Positions 1 to 9,044 of a stretch of DNA of 29,810 nucleotides are shown piece after piece. This stretch comes from Fervidibacter sp032160945 (GTDB taxonomy: Bacteria > Armatimonadota > Fervidibacteria > Fervidibacterales > Fervidibacteraceae): NCBI GenBank assembly GCA_032160945.1, contig JAVHTL010000015.1. One strand, 5' to 3'. The notes under the pieces were generated by a model. The model ran no database searches. It saw nothing but the letters and a program-made list of their open reading frames with translations, and was not told where the DNA came from. The stretch's first letter is position 1, and each line of letters opens with the position of its first letter. The translations under genes were made by a program, and so were the position numbers.

Positions 1-3000
1 AGTGGTCAATTCAAAGGTGTTATTGCTTGTCAAAGTCCCGTCTGACTTACGCCACCTTGATGCAGCATCGCTGGAAGTCAAAGTTACTGTCACACCACTA
101 ACATTGGTTGATAGCCTAACTGTCACATTGGCAGTGTTGGGATAATTAGCACCAAAACTTGAGTAATCTCCCTTGGACACGAAAATGTCCGTCGGGTTGA
201 CTTGAACCGATTGCAAAGCGACACCTATAGGCAAACCTAATGTGGCTTGGGCAGAATAAGTTCGCTGTTGAATGTTCTCTTGAGCGGTTGCTTGGATTTT
301 CGCAACACCCGCTTGATTTCCAGCCTGTAAAATTGCTTGGGCTTGACCATTAGAAGTAGCCACAGTGATTTGGGTTTGTCGGTTGGGCAACCAAATCGTC
401 CCTTGGGCAGAACCTTGCAACAAAGCGAATGTGACCTGCGTCCCATCTTTGACAGGGTTGTTATTAGCGTCAACTATGGTCACAGTGACCGTTGAAGTTG
501 AGCGACCGTCAGGTTGCAACTCAGACGGATTGGCAATGATGGTAACTTGAGCGGGGGGACCAGGTCGGATGCTCAAAGTCGTTGAAGCACTAAAGGTGTT
601 TCCATTGACAATCATCTGCGCTGTAATGGTGTCTTGTCCGTTAGCGGGGACATTCGTTGGCGATGAGTAATCAACCACTGCTTTACCGTCGTTGCCAGTT
701 GTAGCAGTGTTAACAATAAAACCGTTAGCAGCACTGAAGTTGACAACGACATCTTTGTATGGGTTGCCGTTGGCGTCAGCGACAGTGGCTGTTACTCTGG
801 CTGAGCGGGGAAGTTGAGTGTAATCGTGACCATTAAAGTTGTCAGGCAAGCGGACGAAGATTTCAGGCTTATCGGTGGTCACAATGATAGTGGCTGGACC
901 AGGGATTTGAGTGATGGTGGCTTGTTGCTGCTGTGTTTGCCCACCGCCTAAGTCTAAAATGGCAGTAATAACAACATCACCAGCAGTTGTTGAAGTGTAG
1001 AAAGTGGCTTGGACTTGACCGTTGTTGTCAGTATTAGCGGTAATTTGCTTTAACTGAGCAGTATTGCCAATAACCCAGAGGGAGTTATCGTCGCTGGAAG
1101 ACAAAGTAACACTCGCATTGGGGACAGGTGCATTTGTTCCTTGTTCTCGGACAGAAACAGTGACAGTTGTGCTGTTAGGTTGGTTGGGATCAAGAGGCTG
1201 ACGAGCGGCAGGATTGGTGCTATTGTTGTTGGAAACGACTAAAGTGGTGTTTGTTACTTGAATGGGTCTCAGTTCAATTGGACCGGGGACAGGAACTATA
1301 GTCACATCAACGCTCCCCGTAACAGGTTGACCTTGAGCGTTCAAGGCTGAAACGCTGACAGTGGCAATAACTGGTGATGTGACGGTTTCAGCGTGAAGGG
1401 TAACTTGTGCTGTGTTACCTGTAACAGCAACTACTTGTTGACGGACAGGTGTGGGTGATTGTGGGTCAAAAGTTCCGCGAGTTGTGGTGAAGGTAACGCG
1501 AGTTCCGTTAGGAATTGTTCCCGTGAATTGTGCTGTGATAACCGTTGAGTCTGGGATGTTATCATTGGGACCGAGAGCACCGCCTATTCGTGAATCGCGG
1601 GCAGAGACATTGATGGCGGTTACGCCCGTGACAAATGCAACAGTGGTGTTCCCGGTTGCAGGTTGTTGTTGACCAGCAACACTGGCAGTTGCAGTGACAG
1701 TGACAACACCAGTGTCAAGGGTAGAGGTTAGGGTGCTGGAGGCTTGACCTTGGTCGTTTGTCAGAGTAGTTGTCGGAGAGAAAGTGCCAACACTTCGTCC
1801 CGCTAAAGTAGCGCTAAAGTGAACAGAAATTCCACTTTCAACAGGGTTATTGGCTGCGTCGTAGACTTGAGCGTTTATCGTCGTTTGGGTCGGAGTTCCA
1901 GCACCGGGGACAAAAATCAAGTTAGGCGAGGGAGTAGGTATTGTGATGCTTGCTGGATCGCCCGGTCGTTGAGTGATGGTTACAGTTTCGCTGCTGAAGG
2001 CAACACCTTGAGGGTCAAGCAATTCTGCAGTCACTTGGACATTGCCTGCAATTGGGGAGGAGTAATAACGCACCGTCGCTTGACCGTTGACATCAGTTAA
2101 AATCAACAACTCTTGTAGTGATGCGTTCCCCGTTTCTTGACCGCCACGCAATTCCACAAAGAGAACTTGTGGATCACTGCTTCTTACTCTGACTTGAACG
2201 CCAGCGGTTGGGACATTGTTACCCCTACCGTCAACCAATTGGAAAGTCAAATCCGAAGTGTTTTCAACTGGTGGGCGAGTTCGCAACGAAGTGCGCTGAG
2301 ACGGTTGTGAAGAGGCAGATGAAGAGACGGAAACAGAAGTTCGGAAGTTAGGAGCAGTTCGGACAATTTGAATTTGCCCTCCAACCAAGATGCGAACTTG
2401 GGCGATACTACCAGGATCATTGGGGTCAGTGGAGAAAGTAAACTGTTGACCATCCAAAATGTAAGTTTGTTGAGCAATGGCTGTTATTGTGACTTCACCG
2501 GTTTGCGTTGATGGTATGTAAGCGCTGCTGGCAATGCCGTTGACCGTTGCCACAGGAGATTGAACCGAACCTATATTGGGTGTCAAAGTAAGGCGAATTT
2601 GTGTGCCGTCAGCCACAAAGTTATCGTTTGCGTCTCTCACTTCAATCTGAATTTGAGAAGATGTTCTTCCATCGGCTGGTAAAGCCAAAGGCGTAGCAAT
2701 CATACGAACCTTCGCTGGAGGACCTGGAACGACGGTCAGGTCTAAGTTCGCCGCAGCCGATCCAGCCTGAGCATTGATTGTCACAGGACCTTGGGGTGCG
2801 ACGGAAGGAGCGACGAAGGTTACCTGAGCGATACCTTGTTCATTAGTTGTGGCAGTTGACTGAATGATGCCAAAATTGGCTTGGAATGAAATAACAGCAC
2901 CACCGACAGGGTTACCATTTTCATCCCTAACAGCGGCGGTTATCACAGTTCTGGAGAAAGGAGACAAAGGCGAATAATCGGTGTTGCCATAGCGAGCAGG

Positions 3001-6000
3001 CAAAGTTACAAACAGTTGAGTTCGTTCAGCGCTTAATGCTATCGTTGACGGCTCACTGGCAACGAACACGATAGTGACGGACTTGCTTATGGCTCCGACT
3101 TGAGCAATGAGGGTGTAATTGCCTGCTTGTGTCGGTGCAATAACAGTAGTCGTAGCCTGACCTGTTGAATCGGTGTTAACGGTTGATGGGGTAATGTTCA
3201 AAGAAGGGGTCGCACTGAAGTCCACTCTGGCGTTGGGAACAGCGTTGCCATTGGCATCCTTGACAGTAGCGGTCACGCGAATCTCGCTTTGACCATCGGC
3301 TTTAGAGGTTGTCGGATTAACAACAAGGTCAATAGTGGTAGGTTGCCCTGGAATGAGGGTTATGCTGGCTTGGCGGGAAATTGTTCCAACCGATGCGGTC
3401 AAAGTTACAAAACCAGCGCGTGTTCCTGAACGGTAGATGACTTCAACCTTTCCTTCTGCTCCAGAGGAAATTTGCGTGATTGTATTGCCTTGCGAGTCTT
3501 CAAACCGTCCTTGCGCTGGGCTAACAGAAAGGTTGATAGTTTGGTTCGGCATCGGATTGCCGAGCCTATCGCGGACAATTATGGTCACGCGAGTAAAACT
3601 TTGCCCGTCCGCAACAAGTTGTGTTTGTTGAGGTTGAAGTTCAATAGAGGCGACAACGGGAGCACGCAAGGTCAAGGTTAACTCTGCTCTTTGCACTTGC
3701 ACTTCCTGAAGACCCGATGCGACTGTTATTCTGGCAGTAGTGTCGGTGTTAGTGGGTTGAGTTTTGTAAGTTGCGATAATCTGACCATTTTCATCTGTTA
3801 GGTAGACGGGGTCATGTTTGGACTTATACTTTTCGTCAATGGTCAAAGTCCCGATACCTTGCAAGTTTACAGTCAATGGTAAGCCAGCAATAGGTCGTTG
3901 TGAGGGGTCAACAGCGGAGATGGTCAACCGAACGCTGTCTATTCCGTTACCTGAAAGTTCCGTTCGGTTTTCTTCGGGCGTGATGGTTAATGTTGCCGTT
4001 GCGAAAGGAGTGGCAACGGCTTCAGGGGAGCGAGCCCCCGGAACGCCAAGTTTGTCAACCAGTTCAACGGCGTAAAAGTAGCGAGTTCCGTTCACCACAT
4101 TTTTGTCAGGATAAGTTCCATTTTGAAGGGCTGCCAGTGGTAAAACATCTTCGGGATGGATAGGTCGCAAAGTGGTAGCGGAAGTCCCACCTTTTGTCGT
4201 TACTCGGAAAATACGAACGCCTAATTTGTCATTTTGCCATTCTTGCCATTCAGGGTCTGTGTTGGCTGCATTCAAAAAAATAGGTCGCAAGTCAACCTCT
4301 ATTTCACCATTTTTGGGAATAAGCCTCGGAGGCTTTTCCACTCTCGGCGGTGGAGTATTAGGTATGACTTCAGCGATATTTGACCAACTACCTTTTTGAC
4401 CGCTTGTGTCAACGGCTCGGACGGCATAGCGCAACCTTTGATAGCGAGTCAGGTTATTGGCTGGCGTTGGCATAAAGGCAGCAACTTGGTCAATGTAAGT
4501 TGTCGTTGCAATATTACTTGCGATGACCGCATTGTCAAATTCGCTTCCTCCTTGCTGTCTAAGGCGTGGATTGGATTGAAAAACCCTTCGGATAATTGTC
4601 GGAGAGGTTGTCGGTGTGGGAACTAAGCGGCTACCCCGCTCAATCAAACTTCTCGGTGTTCTCGTTTCTTCAACCTTAATCCTTGCGACTTCGTAGTAAG
4701 CGACATCTGGGTCAGGTGGTGCTTGCCATGACAAGGTAACAGTTTTGTTTGACGGGTTAAAATTCGCTGTCAGATTGAGGGGAGATTGAGGTGCCAAATT
4801 TCCAGGCACAGCGGTAACAACAGCGCTTTCTGCACTCGCCAACTTGAAAGAACTGACTGCCCGAACAACATACTGATAGACAACGCCATTTTGTAAGCCT
4901 CGGTCTATGTATGTTGTTGTCCGAACGATAGTTTCGTCAGCAATTTGGACACCGTTACGGAAGATGCGATAACCGATGACTGAACCTGCAGGGTTGCGGT
5001 CTTCCCAAGTGAGCCTGACTGCTGCATCCAAAGCCTGAGCCGTCAAGTTAGCAGGTGGCAAAGGAATTCCAATCCCGACAGGTGCAGGTTGATTTGGAGA
5101 GATAATTCCCAAGTTAGAGCCAACTTGAGGGCTTTCCCTTCCATCGGGATAGACTGCGGACACAAAGTAAATGTATGCTTGCCCTACTTGAGCAGTTTTG
5201 TCCTCATAGAAAGTGGTGCGAATTGGCTCAGTAGTAAGCCTCTCTCTGCCCCGACCCGCTTGCAATCTCCCGATGTCAACTGTTTCGCGATAGACATGGT
5301 ATCCGCTTGGTGTTCCTCCTGAAGGTGGTTGCCAAGAAACCTCAATCACGCCACCTCTATGGATAGCGCTAACATCTCTTGGTGCATCGGTAGGACCAAG
5401 GGGCAACACTCCAGCCTTTTTCTTACCACCGCTGATAGCCGCTGCAATTAACAGAGCACTAACGATAGCAGCGACGGCGCTAATACCTGGCGCTGGTTTT
5501 ACTTCCACAGGAGGTTTGACCACAGGCACACCGATTAACTTAGCAACAATTGCTTTCGCTGCATCATACATCGCCTCAGCAGCCAGAGTGTCCTCAGGTG
5601 TCGGTTTCAACTTAGGGGCACTGCTTCCCTCTTCAGAAATTTCCTCTGTCTTCACAACTGAAACAGTTTCCAAATCAATGGTCAAAAAGCGAACGGTCAA
5701 ACGAATTTTGACTGAGCCGTTATTAGATGGGTCATAAGCATAACTGTCAACAGTGCCAAAGGCAGCATTGGGGATTTTCATTGCTGATGCAATTTCTGCT
5801 ATCCCTTCAGGAGTGGGTTGCTCTAAAACCGAAACAACGCTGTCTTCAAGGAGCAGTTTTTCACTGATCAAGCGCTTGATAGTAGGGTCTTCTAAGGACA
5901 AACGAGTTGGAGCATACTTTTTGGATTCCGTCAGTTCCCTAATGAGAGCGAAAGTTGCCCTACCAGCAACATTGGCTGGCACACCTTCCACTGCTGTCAG

Positions 6001-6183
6001 CGGGACGACAAGTATGGGTTGGGTAGCGGGAGGTGTTGCAGGTGTTTGTGCGGCGACTTTTGCCGCCACCCCCAACCAAGCAGCGTCCAAACCAACCAAT
6101 GCCGGACTGAACAACATCACCAAAGTCAAGAACAGCGCTAAATCAGCCTTCCAACTTTTTCGGCGCACTTGCATCAATCTCAT
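1..6183 (-). CDS. Giant surface protein: CsgG-like N-terminus, FnIII domains and a long Big_1/invasin-type repeat array (3' end outside window)
   Basis: The frame is open from ATG at 6183 to the window edge, giving 2061 codons with no stop, so the C-terminus is missing. An SD (GGAGGGG) precedes the ATG. Residues 1-42 look like a signal peptide (basic start, then a hydrophobic stretch around residues 13-30). Residues ~50-225 resemble the CsgG-like domain of the 610-residue protein encoded at 12332-14164. Residues 234-251 are a hydrophobic Ala/Ile/Val helix followed by GGKKK. Three to four FnIII-like domains cover ~262-730 (for example VTLSWQAPPDPDVAYYEV). About 11 full Big_1/invasin-like Ig repeats of 100-125 residues follow, plus one cut repeat. 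They carry motifs such as VDANNNPVKDGTQV, VKDANGNAVPNARV and VRDENGNPVGGAVI, and junctions of the GPPAKV/GPATI type. By family, such arrays form long adhesive or structural stalks on the cell surface. It is the last gene seen of the minus-strand surface-protein cluster. The signal peptide and domain types are clear; the biological role is inferred. Confidence 0.9.
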   Translation of the reverse strand, partial: MRLMQVRRKSWKADLALFLTLVMLFSPALVGLDAAWLGVAAKVAAQTPATPPATQPILVVPLTAVEGVPANVAGRATFALIRELTESKKYAPTRLSLEDPTIKRLISEKLLLEDSVVSVLEQPTPEGIAEIASAMKIPNAAFGTVDSYAYDPSNNGSVKIRLTVRFLTIDLETVSVVKTEEISEEGSSAPKLKPTPEDTLAAEAMYDAAKAIVAKLIGVPVVKPPVEVKPAPGISAVAAIVSALLIAAAISGGKKKAGVLPLGPTDAPRDVSAIHRGGVIEVSWQPPSGGTPSGYHVYRETVDIGRLQAGRGRERLTTEPIRTTFYEDKTAQVGQAYIYFVSAVYPDGRESPQVGSNLGIISPNQPAPVGIGIPLPPANLTAQALDAAVRLTWEDRNPAGSVIGYRIFRNGVQIADETIVRTTTYIDRGLQNGVVYQYVVRAVSSFKLASAESAVVTAVPGNLAPQSPLNLTANFNPSNKTVTLSWQAPPDPDVAYYEVARIKVEETRTPRSLIERGSRLVPTPTTSPTIIRRVFQSNPRLRQQGGSEFDNAVIASNIATTTYIDQVAAFMPTPANNLTRYQRLRYAVRAVDTSGQKGSWSNIAEVIPNTPPPRVEKPPRLIPKNGEIEVDLRPIFLNAANTDPEWQEWQNDKLGVRIFRVTTKGGTSATTLRPIHPEDVLPLAALQNGTYPDKNVVNGTRYFYAVELVDKLGVPGARSPEAVATPFATATLTITPEENRTELSGNGIDSVRLTISAVDPSQRPIAGLPLTVNLQGIGTLTIDEKYKSKHDPVYLTDENGQIIATYKTQPTNTDTTARITVASGLQEVQVQRAELTLTLRAPVVASIELQPQQTQLVADGQSFTRVTIIVRDRLGNPMPNQTINLSVSPAQGRFEDSQGNTITQISSGAEGKVEVIYRSGTRAGFVTLTASVGTISRQASITLIPGQPTTIDLVVNPTTSKADGQSEIRVTATVKDANGNAVPNARVDFSATPSLNITPSTVNTDSTGQATTTVIAPTQAGNYTLIAQVGAISKSVTIVFVASEPSTIALSAERTQLFVTLPARYGNTDYSPLSPFSRTVITAAVRDENGNPVGGAVISFQANFGIIQSTATTNEQGIAQVTFVAPSVAPQGPVTINAQAGSAAANLDLTVVPGPPAKVRMIATPLALPADGRTSSQIQIEVRDANDNFVADGTQIRLTLTPNIGSVQSPVATVNGIASSAYIPSTQTGEVTITAIAQQTYILDGQQFTFSTDPNDPGSIAQVRILVGGQIQIVRTAPNFRTSVSVSSSASSQPSQRTSLRTRPPVENTSDLTFQLVDGRGNNVPTAGVQVRVRSSDPQVLFVELRGGQETGNASLQELLILTDVNGQATVRYYSSPIAGNVQVTAELLDPQGVAFSSETVTITQRPGDPASITIPTPSPNLIFVPGAGTPTQTTINAQVYDAANNPVESGISVHFSATLAGRSVGTFSPTTTLTNDQGQASSTLTSTLDTGVVTVTATASVAGQQQPATGNTTVAFVTGVTAINVSARDSRIGGALGPNDNIPDSTVITAQFTGTIPNGTRVTFTTTRGTFDPQSPTPVRQQVVAVTGNTAQVTLHAETVTSPVIATVSVSALNAQGQPVTGSVDVTIVPVPGPIELRPIQVTNTTLVVSNNNSTNPAARQPLDPNQPNSTTVTVSVREQGTNAPVPNASVTLSSSDDNSLWVIGNTAQLKQITANTDNNGQVQATFYTSTTAGDVVITAILDLGGGQTQQQQATITQIPGPATIIVTTDKPEIFVRLPDNFNGHDYTQLPRSARVTATVADANGNPYKDVVVNFSAANGFIVNTATTGNDGKAVVDYSSPTNVPANGQDTITAQMIVNGNTFSASTTLSIRPGPPAQVTIIANPSELQPDGRSTSTVTVTIVDANNNPVKDGTQVTFALLQGSAQGTIWLPNRQTQITVATSNGQAQAILQAGNQAGVAKIQATAQENIQQRTYSAQATLGLPIGVALQSVQVNPTDIFVSKGDYSSFGANYPNTANVTVRLSTNVSGVTVTLTSSDAASRWRKSDGTLTSNNTFELTT
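550..3050 (-). repeat. Higher-order repeat inside the Big_1 array
   Basis: Two neighbouring Ig repeats of distinctive type recur as a pair. The first carries an inserted (I/L)FV-LP...DY segment (IFVRLPDNFNGHDYTQLP near 890-810, LFVTLPARYGNTDYSPL near 3030-2950). The second carries a (P/A)DGR(S/T)-DGTQ signature (QPDGRSTSTVTV near 525 and PADGRTSSQIQI near 2690). The two copies of the pair are about 2.15 kb apart, roughly six repeats. This suggests the array grew by block duplication and not only by single-unit expansion. The copies are clearly diverged in DNA, so the duplication is old. Confidence 0.6.
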
Positions 6184-6332
6184 TAGCAGTGCCCCTCCTT
6201 AATCCGACTTTAAAATTGCCGTCACTTTTTTACCACGACTTTTGGGCGCGTTAAACGCATTTTATGTGTTGCGAGTTAAGCGTTCGGCGTTGAACGGGTT
6301 TATTCAAACCAAACGCCGAACACAAGCGTCTC
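6184..6332. other. Intergenic region between the 903-residue protein gene and the giant repeat-protein gene
   Basis: This 149-bp gap lies between two minus-strand genes. It holds the SD of the giant gene (just above 6183), an 11-bp near-palindrome GCGTTAAACGC at 6248-6258, and a strong compound hairpin at 6282-6321. It is one of the longer gaps in the minus-strand cluster, so it is a candidate place for transcript attenuation, processing or an internal promoter. I could not see a convincing -35/-10 pair. Confidence 0.5.
6282..6321 (-). terminator. Compound hairpin after the 903-residue protein gene; candidate terminator or attenuator
   Basis: The outer stem is a perfect 10-bp inverted repeat (GTTCGGCGTT at 6282-6291, AACGCCGAAC at 6312-6321). 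An inner 5-bp stem lies within its loop (GGTTT at 6297-6301, AAACC at 6306-6310). It starts 11 bases after the stop codon of the gene encoded at 6333-9044. No T-run follows the stem on the minus strand, so it is not a textbook intrinsic terminator. It could instead stabilise or process the mRNA between the two genes. Confidence 0.4.
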
Positions 6333-9044
6333 TCAGCGCAACCTCAAAATTGTTTGGGCTTGAGTTTGTCGCCCGTTCTCTGTTATAGCGCGGACGACAA
6401 CTGTGTAAACGCCTGAAGGCAGCACTTCATCGGATTTGCTGCGACCGTTCCAGAAAACAGAACACAACCGACCATTCGCAACTTGCTCACTCATTTCCCA
6501 AATGACCCGTCCTGTCAAGGAACGAATTTGAACTTGAACTTGCGCTGGCATGGTCACTGTGAACTGAATTTGAGCGCCGCGACCTCGCAACGGTGTCACT
6601 TTAAGCCCTTGAACCCTCAAAGGCAACTGGTCGGTCTGAAGTGCTATAACTTGCAAACGCTTAGGTTGTTGGGGTTGGGTTGAGATGGTCACAGAAGAAA
6701 CCGAACGCAATGACCACTGTTGGTTTGTTTCAGGGTCATAAAGAAGGAGCATAGTTGATTGAGGAACCTGAGCCAAACCCTCAAATTGCAATTTCACTTC
6801 GCCACCTGCCGGGTTAAGCAACTCAAGTGTCCAAACGATTTTGCTTTGAGGCGGTCTTAAATCTATGCTCAAAGGCAATTCAGAGCGACCAGAGCGAAGG
6901 AAACTGCTAACTTGTATGGAGTTAGGTGGCGCTGGAACTTTCGGCAAATCAAGGCGGTCAAAATCGTTACGAGCGTCTTTGCTGACACCAAGCCAAAGGG
7001 TGTTGTCGCGACCAGAATTACTGCTTGCATTGACTTGAATTGCCCAATCTGCTGGGAGTTGGAATGACTTTTTCGGTTCTTGGGCACTCCTTATTTCCCA
7101 TGAACCCATCAGAGCGGGAGCGTCAAAAATGATGTTACCATCAACTTCGCTGAAGAGCCAAAAACCTTGCAAAGGTTCTAAGCGAACATTAGGGCTGAAA
7201 GGCGTGAATATGTAAGTGCCTCCGTGAGGTGGAATAGTAGGGTCATTTCTCCAAACGAAAATCGTGCCTCTTACCCAACCTTGCTCAACCGCATAGTCAA
7301 AAGGAAAAGTAAGCGGGTCTACTCCTACCCTTATCCTTTCGCCTCTGAGCAAAACCTGCCATGGGAACGGATTTGAAAGCAAGTTCCAACCACGACGAAT
7401 GGGAACGATGACGGGTTGATCTGGCACCAGTGAACGAATATTTTGCACATTCAAATCAATTGAGCGGTCTACAGGCACTTTAATCCAGTAGCCTAAACCC
7501 AATTCCAAACGATTGAACTGCAAGTCCCTTCGGTAAATCAGGTAATTGCCAACCACTGGGTCGTAAGCAGCAATTTGAAGTTCCCCAGGCGGGATGCCAA
7601 GAGCAATTGAAGGCTCAGGGTTGATGAAAACGAAAGGAAAACCCATCAAGTTAAGTCCAGACTTCAAGTTAAGACTCAAAACGAGATTGCCACCTTGCCT
7701 TTTCAATGGTAAGGCAGGAATCAAGACAGGGATTTTAATCTGCCTAATGCCTACTTGTGGAGAAAGAGCGGTTATAGTAAGTTCCTTATATCCCGTTGAT
7801 GCCAAATCAACCCTTACCTGCCAAGAGACCCTTTGTTCTCCATTTGCAGGCACAGAGGAAAGAATTTTTGTTGCCGATTCACCAGAGGGAAAACTCAAAC
7901 CCGCAGATAAACCTAAAGTCACACTGACATTTGTCAAAGGTGCGTCAAGAGCATTGTAAACGAAGGCTGTAATGGTGAATGGGTTGGGAGTTACATAGGC
8001 GTGCTCAACTTCAGGGGTGAATGGATCATCGCCAAATTGAATTTGCAAAGGTTCAGGCTGAATTGCTCTCAAACTCATCGGGCGACGATAGTCGCTTGGA
8101 CCGATGTCAGTTCCAAAATGAGTGACAACCTCAACTGCCCTTCTCGCTGGTAAAGCCAAGCGATTCCAGTAAAGACCAACAGCGCTGTCAACGCCGATGC
8201 CAAGGGCATTAAAGGGGTTAGGTGTGTAGTCAAACCCGTAACCAAACGCCGCTGATTGAATGTTGGGAACTTGAGCAAACAAAACCTTGTCTGGCAAAGG
8301 TCCCTCACCTGCATTTATCGTCCCTTTGAGCCATCCCATCGTGGGAATTAGCGGGAGGGCAAAGTAAAAGTCAGGCAATCCCTTTGTTCTCTTGAAATCC
8401 TGTTCGTATTGAATGACCGTTGAAGAGTTGGAGACTATGAAGTTTCCAGGCGAGTCTTGAGTAGCGTTGGCTGGTGGGTTAAAGCCTGGGTCAAGGATGA
8501 TGCCGACACCGATGTCACGAGAAATGTTTTCTCTGTTGGAGACTCTGATGCGAATTTCAACAGCATCACCAACTATCACGCACTCTCTTTCCACCACAAG
8601 ATTGGGGTTTTCAGGAGGGGGAAGTTGTCCAGAAGAATCGGGGATGAAAACAAACCAGCGAGCCCGTATCATGTTGGGAAATGCTTCAACGGCGTTCAAA
8701 TCGTAAAAAACTGGGGCAACTGTTCCTCCTGCCCTCAAGTCCAAATTAACCGTCCTTAAAGTCACTTGACCACTAACTATCACAGGGACATTGTAAATCC
8801 GCAAGATAAGTGCAGTATCCTCGGGGTCAGTAATAGCCAAGTTGTTGGCTTGCAGCGTGAATATCGTCATATTGCCGTTTGAGACAGCAACATTAACTTG
8901 CAGATAAGGATTGCTGATAGTGGCAACTTGGGCATACAAACTCTTGCTCAAAACGAAAAAACAAATCAACGATAGACAAACAAATGGCAACCTCGTTGCC
9001 ACTTTTCCCACGCTTTGGGTCCCGCTTTTGGCAAAGTGCTTCAT
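6333..9044 (-). CDS. Secreted beta-sandwich protein with shared C-terminal surface module and FlgD-like terminal domain (903 aa)
   Basis: The signal peptide is clear: a basic start and hydrophobic core (FVCLSLICFFVLSKSLYA) with cleavage likely after YAQ, near residue 40. Residues ~40-320 are an unassigned beta-rich region, and ~330-445 resembles a CARDB/Ig-type domain. The rest is the module shared with the proteins encoded at 9041-12286 and 14236-19791. It has a first repeat (GLNLMGFPFVF, ~466), a second (GWNLLSNPFPW, ~551, to LEPLQGFWLFS, ~626), a linker sandwich, and a FlgD-like Ig domain at ~815-903 (LTGRVIW ... WNGRS ... LPSGVYTVVV). The ATG overlaps the stop of the upstream protease gene as ATGA, so the two are probably translationally coupled. 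I do not recognise an enzymatic function. It is likely a surface or matrix protein. Confidence 0.85.
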   Translation of the reverse strand: MKHFAKSGTQSVGKVATRLPFVCLSLICFFVLSKSLYAQVATISNPYLQVNVAVSNGNMTIFTLQANNLAITDPEDTALILRIYNVPVIVSGQVTLRTVNLDLRAGGTVAPVFYDLNAVEAFPNMIRARWFVFIPDSSGQLPPPENPNLVVERECVIVGDAVEIRIRVSNRENISRDIGVGIILDPGFNPPANATQDSPGNFIVSNSSTVIQYEQDFKRTKGLPDFYFALPLIPTMGWLKGTINAGEGPLPDKVLFAQVPNIQSAAFGYGFDYTPNPFNALGIGVDSAVGLYWNRLALPARRAVEVVTHFGTDIGPSDYRRPMSLRAIQPEPLQIQFGDDPFTPEVEHAYVTPNPFTITAFVYNALDAPLTNVSVTLGLSAGLSFPSGESATKILSSVPANGEQRVSWQVRVDLASTGYKELTITALSPQVGIRQIKIPVLIPALPLKRQGGNLVLSLNLKSGLNLMGFPFVFINPEPSIALGIPPGELQIAAYDPVVGNYLIYRRDLQFNRLELGLGYWIKVPVDRSIDLNVQNIRSLVPDQPVIVPIRRGWNLLSNPFPWQVLLRGERIRVGVDPLTFPFDYAVEQGWVRGTIFVWRNDPTIPPHGGTYIFTPFSPNVRLEPLQGFWLFSEVDGNIIFDAPALMGSWEIRSAQEPKKSFQLPADWAIQVNASSNSGRDNTLWLGVSKDARNDFDRLDLPKVPAPPNSIQVSSFLRSGRSELPLSIDLRPPQSKIVWTLELLNPAGGEVKLQFEGLAQVPQSTMLLLYDPETNQQWSLRSVSSVTISTQPQQPKRLQVIALQTDQLPLRVQGLKVTPLRGRGAQIQFTVTMPAQVQVQIRSLTGRVIWEMSEQVANGRLCSVFWNGRSKSDEVLPSGVYTVVVRAITENGRQTQAQTILRLR

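Noticed and set aside
5753..6202. 149-codon plus-strand frame opposite the giant gene start
   Set aside because: Low-complexity Ser/Ala/Thr translation antisense to a signal peptide and CsgG-like domain that make clear sense on the minus strand.
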